From NCBI GenBank assembly GCA_923184405.1, contig OV299793.1:135878-199877 (forward strand): a stretch of 64,000 bases of DNA, in the 5' to 3' direction. A model generated the notes under the pieces. The model did no database searches and was not told the DNA's origin. It saw only the letters and a program-made list of their open reading frames with translations. This DNA is from Neisseria meningitidis (GTDB taxonomy: Bacteria; Pseudomonadota; Gammaproteobacteria; Burkholderiales; Neisseriaceae). Below, piece by piece: positions 57,559 to 64,000 of the stretch. Numbering within the stretch: position 1 is the stretch's first letter; the number at the start of each line of letters is the position of its first letter. Position numbers and translations under genes: made by a program.

Positions 57559-57633
57559 TGGTGCCGGAGAAGGGAATCGAACCCCGACCTTCGCGTTACG
57601 AATGCGCTGCTCTACCGACTGAGCTACACTAGC
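57559..57633 (-). tRNA. tRNA-Thr (CGT)
   Basis: On the minus strand, D-arm GCTCAGTCGGTAGAGC, anticodon loop TTCGTAA (CGT), T-arm GGGGTTCGATTCCC, and encoded CCA. The 3' acceptor CTCCGGC should pair with GCCGGTG, but the 5' strand reads GCTAGTG, leaving two mismatches that look like sequence errors at the edge of a damaged block. Confidence 0.85.
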
Positions 57634-57700
57634 TTTTTCGTTATGATATATGAACGGTTGTTTCTGCAACTTTTCGGGCTGCTGGCAAAGTTTTGCACGG

Positions 57701-57706
57701 TATAAT
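57701..57706 (+). promoter_or_regulatory. Candidate -10 box for the small membrane gene
   Basis: TATAAT 29 bases before the ATG at 57735, with GAGGAG between as ribosome binding site. No good -35 at normal spacing. Confidence 0.4.
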
Positions 57707-57734
57707 GCGGTTTGCCTTCAGTGAGGAGAGATCG

Positions 57735-58228
57735 ATGTATGTGAACGAAATATCCCTATGCGGCTTTCGGTGCGGGTGGCTGTGTAACGTGCCGTTTGAA
57801 CGGTCGGCTGATTCGACGCATTGTCGGTCCGCGTGCGGACGCTCGGCGCTGCGGTCTGCACCGGTAGCGCGGGACGGCCATGTTTGTGAACGAGAAATGT
57901 CGTTCATGCGGCTATGTCGGCGGGACTGATGTTTTTGACGCTGCCGTTTGCGTTCGTAGTGCATGATGCGTTGGCGTTTGCGTTCGGACAGACGGGGTTG
58001 CTGGTGTCGGTGTCGGACGGCGGATTCTACTGGCGTGGCTGTTGGGACGGCGCTGTTCGGTTTGTGTTCGGTGTGTTTGCGATTTTGAATGTGGTTGTGT
58101 CGGCGGGCCTGACGAAACTGGCGTACAAAAAGATGATGCGGCAGCATTCGCGTTGCAAACTGTTTCTGTCGGGCAAAACGGCCTGCGCGGCAGCTGCCGG
58201 TGAGCCTGGAGATCATGTCAAAAAATAG
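57735..58228 (+). CDS. Hypothetical small membrane protein with duplicated 5' end
   Basis: The clear frame from 57914 to 58228 encodes two hydrophobic stretches (LMFLTLPFAFVVHDALAFAF and FVFGVFAILNVVVSAGL), then a basic tail (KLAYKKMMRQHSRCK). The DNA at 57735-57860 resembles that at 57880-58040 with many changes: GTGAACGA...CTATGCGGCT against GTGAACGA...TCATGCGGCT, then GCCGTTTG and GTTCGGAC-like blocks in both. So the first 145 bases look like a poor second copy of the gene start, and the true start may be near 57880 or 57735. Family not recognised. Confidence 0.55.
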
Positions 58229-58469
58229 CTAGGAACCCGAAATGACGCCCAAACACCACGAAACACAGGGAACGCAAAGACGCACGCAGTGTAACACCCA
58301 ACGACGCCTGAAGATGCACAGGAAGTCAGATAACGGGCGCAAGAAAACGCCTGTGGCATTGCACAGGTACAAACAGGATGGAACGAAAATGCAATCTGAA
58401 ACCCGCACGCGGTTTAAGATGCCATGTTTTTTGGAAAACATTACGACTGAATAACTACAATAAACAGAC
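58229..58469. other. Spacer of uncertain content
   Basis: A short open frame (58242-58454, MTPKHHETQGTQRRTQ) is rich in Thr, Arg and Lys and has no family resemblance. It lacks a ribosome binding site, and I do not call it a gene. Confidence 0.4.
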
Positions 58470-58998
58470 ATGGAACGCAAAAAATGCCTGCGTGCAGCCA
58501 TTGCCGCGATAACGCTGGCTAATTCGCAATCGGCGCAGTACAAGCTTTTGGTATATGTCGTTTGTTGAAAAAGTGGACAAAACCGACAATCCGACGGCGG
58601 TCTGCCCGTCGGATGTGCAGATAAACGCCTTGGAACCATAATACGAAGAAAACAGCCAGTCACAACAGCCCATTATCCAGTTGGACTCGCACAACAGGTG
58701 CGCATGATGTCGAGAAGCCCCAAGAACAGTCCCGGACAGAAGTGCCGATGGAGTACAAGCACATGCACTGTGTCAAATATCTCGGGCGGACTCTGCACAC
58801 GATCCACGCCAGCCAACTGCCGAGCAACTGAAACGCAATTACACAGCTGAGGTCGGACAATGAAGGAGTAACATGCAACGCAAACGAAGAAAACCGCGCC
58901 TGCCGCGGGATGATGACCGTATTGAAAAAAACAAAAGGATAAAAGGTGCCAAGAGTGGAAGTACGTGATACAGCCATATCGTCATGACAAGAAGGTGA
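58470..58998 (+). pseudogene. rsmG: 16S rRNA methyltransferase RsmG/GidB, degraded and internally deleted
   Basis: RsmG N7-methylates G527 of 16S rRNA. MERKKCLRAAIAAITLANSQ followed by KLLVYVV and LLKKWTKP-like codons matches the N-terminus. The sequence then jumps to codons for AVCPSDVQI and NTKKTA, skipping about 95 bases that should encode the SAM-binding DVGSGGGQPG motif. Later pieces follow QAVIELGL and RHIVI, with TGA at 58996-58998. Expected length is about 207 codons; here about 176. Stops and shifts are frequent. It lies before parA, the usual order. Confidence 0.65.
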
Positions 58999-59116
58999 GA
59001 GCACTTCATCAAAGAAGAGCAAGACCTAATAAGGGAAGGAATAAATTGGCAAAACACCTCATTGATTTTTCAGTAAAGAGACAGTCAACCAGACGACCCG
59101 ATTCCCTGAGCGAGAC

Positions 59117-60066
59117 ATAAATGCATCGAACACCCTTGCCATCAACCAACAAAAAAAAAGCGAAGGAAGTAAGCGCAAAGCGAGCGACGACAGTAAGGTG
59201 CCAGGCACTCGCTGCTGCATCACACAGCAAACAACACGATGCTGGAGTCGAACGGAACAACCAGAACAACGCGACGACAGGCAGCAGCATCAACAAAACA
59301 CAGCCTCACAATCCGCCAATCAGTAGCGGCCGTGTGGGCAAATGACGACGACGGTAAAATTGGCGGCTACGCTGGCATAGCGCAGCAAACGTGCGCTGGG
59401 GTCGAATCGGATCCGCAGGGAAATACGACGACGGGCAGCGGTATCGACAAAGGCGGGTTTGCAGTCCAGCGTTTATCAGGTCTTATTGGGCGATGCGGAC
59501 GTGAAATCGGCGGCGGTACGCGGCAAAGAGGGCTGATACGCTGTGTTGGGTGCGAACCGCGCACTTGCCTGCGCGGAAATCGAACTGGTGCAGGAAATCG
59601 CCCGGGAAGTGCGTTTGAAAAACGCACTCAAGGCAGTGGCAGAAGATTACGACTTTATCCTGATCGAATGCCCGCCTTCTGCTGACGCTGTTGACGCTTA
59701 ACGGCCTGCTGGCGGCGGGCGGCGTGATTGTGCCGATGTTCAGCGAATATTACGCGCTTGCAGGGATTTCCGATTTGATTGCGACCGTGCGCAAAATCCG
59801 TCAGGCGGTCAATCCCGATTTGGACATCACGGGCATCGTGCGCACGATGCACGACAGCCGCAGCAGGCTGGTTGCCGAAGTCAGCGAACAGTTGCGCAGC
59901 CATTTCAGGGATTTGCTGGTTGAAACCGTCATCCCGCGCAATATCCGCCTTGCGGAAACACCAAGCCACGGTATACCAGAGATAACTTACGACGCGCAGG
60001 CAGAAGGGTACCAAGGCGTACCGCGCCTTAGCGGACGAGCTGATGGCGAGGGTGTCAGGCAAATAG
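59117..60066 (+). CDS. parA: ParA/Soj chromosome-partitioning ATPase, degraded
   Basis: ParA, about 257 residues, the ATPase that moves ParB-parS complexes. From about 59430 the protein reads well: TTGSGIDKGG, EIELVQEIAREVRLKNALKA, DYDFILIECPPS, TLNGLLAAGGVIVPMFSEYY, ISDLIATVRKIRQAVNPDLD, RNIRLAETPSHG, ending VSGK before TAG 60064-60066. The Walker A region appears twice in damaged form: a first copy from about 59117 (codons for ANTLAI then a broken KGG-VGKTTT) and a second from about 59318. The reading frame therefore needs one copy removed. No parB follows in this window. Confidence 0.8.
59183..59450 (+). repeat. Degenerate tandem duplication within parA
   Basis: 59183-59300 and 59344-59450 align along their length, offset by about 154-161 bases. 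Both hold GCGACGACAG/ACGACGACGG, CAGCAAAC, GTCGAA, CAG-AA and GCGACGACAGGCAGC/ACGACGACGGGCAGC blocks in the same order. The unit covers the Walker A loop to TTGSGID of parA. Confidence 0.6.
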
Positions 60067-60269
60067 GTCAATCCAAATCGGGCTGCCCGTGCCTTTATGC
60101 TGTTTGGCCGGGTGCGTTAATATGGCGGATTAAAATAAAAAAAACATATAAACATAATAACTGACATTACAAACAGCACGGAACCAATACACTTACCGCT
60201 TCAGAATCAAAGAGAAACGTTCTCTCTGAGCTAACGCCTGTTTTCGCAGTACCCGTTTCTGATCATCAA

Positions 60270-60980
60270 CTATAATATTGCAGCTTAATCTCCAAATCCC
60301 GATTTTGTTATCCACGAAATCGACAGTTCCGAAAAAACCAAAAAATCAAAAACAGAAAACGGAAAGATCGTCATTCCCGCGCGCACGGAAATCGAGACCA
60401 ATCATTACAGGAAACTTATCAGGAAAAACAGTTTTTCGCGGAACCCGGAGATTTCGGAAGTTACCTGAAATTCAAAAAAAAAAACGGAAACCGGACGGAT
60501 CAGTCAATACGATAAATTCTTGTAGCTTCGAGTTTCCAGATTACCGATTGCTAACGGGAGCGTACCCCCAAATTTTACTGCAAAATCGAACAAACAAACG
60601 TGCTCAACTGATTAAGTACTAGATTTAACAGAGAAACAGACTATAAACTAGACTTTCTGACATTCCTGAGAAGGCGGCATTCAAGGAAAGTAACCACGGA
60701 AACTCAAAAAAAAAAACAGAAAAAACAGCAATGAGAATCCAAATGCAAGTAATGGAGGATACAGGAATTCAAAACTTCAGCTGATATTTTGATAAATTCT
60801 AGCAGCTTTGAGTTTCTAGATTCCTTCTTTTGCGGGAATGGCGGGTTGAAGTCCCCTAAAATTCAAAAAAAACGGAAACCGGAAAGATTGAAATCATGCC
60901 TGCGCGGGAATGACGGTCCTAGGTTTCTTTTGAGTTTCTGTTTTTCGCGGGAATGGCGGTTTGGGTCCTTTCACAAAAAA
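60270..60980. repeat. Neisserial intergenic mosaic region (dRS3/RS units)
   Basis: A gene-free stretch after parA with repeated units: CATTCCCGCGCGCACGGAAATC, then AAATTCAAAAAAAAAACGGAAACCGG (60472-60500) and again ATTCAAAAAAAACGG-type units near 60700 and 60860, and GCGGGAATGGCGG at 60833 and 60950 with GCGCGGGAATGACGG at 60902. The ATTCCC...GGGAAT cores and the A-run plus CGGAAACC spacers are those of neisserial intergenic mosaic elements. 60067-60270 holds nothing I can identify. Confidence 0.7.
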
Positions 60981-60992
60981 TTTACGAGGATT

Positions 60993-61022
60993 AAAATGCC
61001 GTCGCGCAGTAGACGGCATTTT
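60993..61022. terminator. Terminator hairpin after rnhB
   Basis: AAAATGCCGTC and GACGGCATTTT pair over an 8-base loop, an uptake-sequence derivative, just past the rnhB stop on the minus strand. Confidence 0.8.
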
Positions 61023-61031
61023 TGTGCTGGT

Positions 61032-61631
61032 TTAAATCAAGGTCTGCTCCGCGAGCACATTTCTGACACGGACGAAGTCCCGGCCAACAGTTACGACACA
61101 GCACGCTGCATGATTTTGCCGACGACTTCCAAACGACGGCTTCATTACCAGGAACCTCAAATGTTCGTCGAAACCGTATTGCCGTCGATGAGCGTTGCGC
61201 CAGCGCCTGACACGACCGTCAACGGCACGCGTGTCATCGCCAAAACGGAGGCATGCAGAGATGTCGATGCTGGCGAAAATAGCCCGTAACGACGGCTTCG
61301 GCAGGATTCAATGTTGGGAATGCGGTTGCCGTCAGTGGATATTTTTCCGGACCGCTGTAAACCAATCAACGGAAGTTCATCGCGAGCATGGTGGCGATGC
61401 AGGATGTTGAGACTGGCGATTTCTTCAGGCCCGGCAGCGGCGACGTGCCACGCAACCGCCTGATTTTTATCATTTCGGCAAGCGCGTCGCGTTTTTCTCG
61501 CTGAGTTTTTTGGAGTCGGTCAGGCCGGGCAGGTCGAATATTTCCTGGAAAAAGATGACGGCGGCGGCAAACACGCTGCCGACTAAAGGTCCGAGCCCTG
61601 CCTCGTCCACGAAAACGGTCAGTATGTGCAT
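61032..61631 (-). CDS. rnhB: Ribonuclease HII, degraded
   Basis: RNase HII, about 195 residues, removes RNA primers and misincorporated ribonucleotides. [12 protein letters not shown] (active-site D-E) starts at 61629-61631. [40 protein letters not shown] and [21 protein letters not shown] pieces (expected IFIDGNRIP) follow in order through several frames. It ends LAEQTLI before TAA 61032-61034. Substitutions and shifts are dense. It lies downstream of mnmG on the same strand. Confidence 0.75.
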
Positions 61632-61714
61632 CATGTTGACTGACGGGATGGCAAGATGCCGTATGAACAGGTGATTTCAGACGAGCATAACGCCAAATTG
61701 TATATTTAGCGTAT

Positions 61715-63583
61715 TTAAACCCGCCCTTCAAGTGCACCATCAGCAATGCCACTGCAGCAGGCGGAACGCGGAAATGCGGCGGAAAGACAGACGGTCTCGG
61801 GATAATACACGACGACCTTTTGCTGCACTTCTGCCGACAAACTAACTTTGCCGTAATCGATGCCGTCAGGCGGTTTAAGGTTTCGATGTCGCGGCGGCTG
61901 TCGATTTCTTCGATTTGGCGGTCGATATAGCCTTGGTATTTGACTTGGTTTCGACTTGTTCGACCACTTCGGCGGAGGCGTTCAGACGGCATCGCGCGCT
62001 TCGAGCGTCATCAGCGCAGCGTAGTCGAGGTTCGGGCGGCGCAGGAGGTCGTGCAGGTTGGCTTCGCGGCTGAGCTTTTGCCCGAATACGCGGATTTGTT
62101 CGTCATAGGCGAGTTTTAGCGGCGTGTACCGTTGTTTCAAACGTTGGATTTCGCGTTCGATGGCTTAGCGGTTTTCGTTGAACATGCGCCATTGCGCTTC
62201 ACCACAAAGCCGATTTTGTAGCAAATCTTCGGTCAGGCGCATATCGGAATTATCTTCCCTGAGTTGCAGGCGGTATTCAGCACGGCTGGTGAACATTCAG
62301 TAGGGTTCGTTCTCGCCACTGGTGATGAGGTCGCCCACCAATACACCGAGATAAACTTATTCGCAGCACCAACCGGAGCAGGTCTTATTCGCGGACGTAT
62401 TGCCTGGCGTTCACGCGCCTGCCAGCAATACACAACGCGGCAGCTTCTTCGGCAGCCCGTTATTGCCTGATTTATCGGCGAAGAAGAGGCCTTGGATAGT
62501 TTTGGTTTCGAAGGCTGGCTTTGAGGTTGCGCGGGTCGAAGTAGTCGTATTCGATGGCGTAGCCAGGGCGCAGAGATGGGCGTTTTCAAGGCCTTTCATG
62601 CTGCGCACGAGCGCGATTTGGTGTCGAACGGCAGGCTAGTGGAGATACCGTTGGATAGTATTCGTGCGTGGTCAGGCGCTTCGGGCTCGAGGAAAAATCT
62701 GGTGGCTGTCTTTGTCGGCGAAGCGGTTGATTTGTCTTCGATAGACGGACCATGCTGCGGACCCACACCTTCCCGATTTTGCCAGTAAACATGGGGCTGC
62801 GGTCAAGCCTGAACGGATGATGTCGTGGGTTTGCGTGTTGGTATGCGTAATCAGCAGGACACTGGCGAGGTGCATATCGGCGCTGCCGCGTACGGACATT
62901 GTACTGCGAACAGTGGCGTATCGCCGGGCTGTTCAGTCAGTTAGGAGAAGTCAATCGTGCGCCCGTCAATACACGACGGCGTCCCCGGATTTCAGACGGC
63001 CTTGCGGCAGGGTTCAATTCGCGCAAACGGACCGCCCAGCGATTTGGCGGCAGGGTCGCCAACGCAGCCGCCATCGTAGTTTTCCAAACCGATGTGGAAT
63101 TGCCGGACAAAAACGTGCCAGCAGTTAATACGACGGCGCGTGCTTTAAACTCCACGCCCATCGCGGTAACCACGCCGCAGATGCGTTCGCCGTCGAGCGT
63201 TACGTCTTCGACGGCTAGTAGGAAAGGCTCGAGGCTTTCATTGGTTTTCCAACATTTCGCGGATGGTGGCTCTGTACAGGATACGGTCGGCCTGCGCGCG
63301 CGTGGCTCGCACTGCCGCGCCTTTGCTGGCGTTTAGGCGGCGGAACTGGATGCCTGATTTGTCGGTGGCCAACGCCATCGCGCCGCCGAACGCGTCGAGT
63401 TCGCGTACCAAATGCCCGCTGCCGATGCCGCCGATAGAGGGTTGCACGACATTTGTCCGAGCGTTTCGATATTGTGTGTGAGCAAAAGCGTCTGCGCGCC
63501 CATACGGGCGGCGGCGAGCGCGGCTTCCGTGCCTGCGTGTCACCGCCGACGACGATAACGTCGTAGGTTTTGGAGTAAAGCAT
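61715..63583 (-). CDS. mnmG: tRNA uridine modification enzyme MnmG (GidA), degraded
   Basis: MnmG, about 630 residues, with MnmE adds the carboxymethylaminomethyl group at U34 using [17 protein letters not shown] starts at 63581-63583, but the FAD loop reads GGDTQA instead of [26 protein letters not shown] (with changes), [86 protein letters not shown], and VALLMVHLK near the end are clear. Many shifts and substitutions. The end is approximate. Confidence 0.85.
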
Positions 63584-63626
63584 GTGAGTCAGTGTGTATT
63601 GCCTGACGGTGTTACAGACGGCATTT

Positions 63627-63732
63627 ATAGTGGACTAGCAAAACCAGTACAGCGTTACCTCGCCCCAACGTACCGATAGTACTGTATCAACCTTCGTCGA
63701 AGCTGTAAGATTTCAATCAAACCACTAAATTC
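63627..63732. repeat. Degenerate Correia element
   Basis: TATAGTGGACTAGCAAAACC, then AGTACAGCGTTACCTCGCC, AGTACTGTA and CTTCGTCG, ending ACCACTAAA, follow the order of a short Correia element with many changes. The right terminal repeat has lost its ACTATA end. It lies in front of the mnmG gene start. Confidence 0.6.
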
Positions 63733-63840
63733 AATGAAGAAGCAGAAAAAACGAAAAAGATTCAAAGTAAAGAATAGCGATTGTAACAATAAATCAAGAT
63801 AGTACACTGTGCAGAAAGGAGCAACTGCTGAAACTGGCTC

Positions 63841-64000
63841 GATAGGCGGGATTTGCAAACGTCAGTTTGATACGGCGTTTCAGGCCTGGATGTTCGGAAA
63901 GTTTGAACTCGGGGTCTTTGCATTTCAGCTTGGCGGTGTAATCGCGCAGCAACATAAACGCCAAGGGCGAGAGCGGCAGGATGGCGAGCAATACGTAGCT
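63841..64000 (-). CDS. Second sodium/amino acid symporter, C-terminal fragment
   Basis: Minus-strand codons read SYVLLAILPLSPLAFMLLRD (in parts), then YTAKLKCKDPEFKLSEHPGL and KRRIK, resembling the last span and tail of an AGCS-type sodium/alanine symporter. The rest lies beyond the window. The tail after KRRIK looks frameshifted, so the stop is uncertain. Distinct from the symporter at 43985-45438. Confidence 0.5.

Noticed and set aside
57735..57929. Zinc-ribbon protein from the Cys-rich reading of 57735-57929
   Set aside because: The cysteines arise from a degenerate copy of the following gene start read in another frame; spacing does not match a zinc ribbon.
58242..58454. Basic Thr/Lys-rich 70-residue protein before rsmG
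   Set aside because: No ribosome binding site or family features, and it lies in the damaged block.
60270..60980. CRISPR array
   Set aside because: The repeats are irregularly spaced, differ in length and match neisserial intergenic mosaic units; no cas genes are near.

Overview
The window is a stretch of chromosome from a Neisseria species of the meningitidis/gonorrhoeae/lactamica group. The DNA uptake sequence GCCGTCTGAA, often extended to ATGCCGTCTGAA, recurs throughout. Many copies form inverted pairs between genes and serve as terminators. There is also an intact Correia element, an IS1106/IS5-type remnant and a neisserial intergenic mosaic, and the gene order is the familiar neisserial one. 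No prophage, CRISPR array, toxin-antitoxin, restriction or secretion cassette was seen.

Layout. (1) 0-2.6 kb: two minus-strand hypothetical genes, an XRE regulator, rsmD, a ferredoxin and tRNA-Tyr/Gly/Thr. (2) 2.6-35.6 kb: the translation/transcription supercluster, all on the plus strand: tufA-tRNA-Trp-secE-nusG-rplKAJL-rpoBC, then rpsL-rpsG-fusA-tufB-rpsJ, then the S10, spc and alpha operons ending in rplQ. A decayed transposase lies between rpsJ and rplC, and a fresh promoter follows it. (3) 35.7-38.4 kb: minCDE and oxyR. (4) 38.4-46 kb, minus strand: valS, a ZIP metal transporter, dadA and a sodium/alanine symporter. (5) 46-57.5 kb, minus strand: the envelope cluster lpxA, fabZ, lpxD, skp, bamA, rseP, dxr, cdsA, uppS, frr, then a FUSC-type membrane protein. 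It joins lipid A, isoprenoid/undecaprenyl and phospholipid precursor synthesis to outer-membrane protein assembly. (6) 57.5-64 kb: tRNA-Thr, a small membrane protein, rsmG, parA, a mosaic repeat region, rnhB, mnmG and the end of a second symporter.

The main oddity is sequence integrity. Dozens of essential genes (tufA, rpoB, rpoC, fusA, rplL, rplE, secY, valS, bamA and others) carry single-base shifts, most of them one base missing from an A, C, G or T run. Four blocks (about 15.0-17.7, 20.0-21.1, 42.6-46.7 and 57.6-63.7 kb) also carry dense substitutions, in-frame stops and, in the last block, two degenerate tandem copies of gene 5' ends about 150 bases apart. A free-living cell could not carry these lesions in rpoC, rpsL or fusA, so I read them as draft-consensus errors. 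Disrupted genes are listed over their full reconstructed spans, with the break points named.

I found no previously undescribed system. The most useful leads are the duplicated 5' ends in the last block, a tRNA-Gly body with an apparent GGC anticodon, a 17-bp perfect inverted repeat ahead of rpoB, and the contrast between tufA and tufB. Comparisons with expected proteins come from my memory of the families and not from a search.
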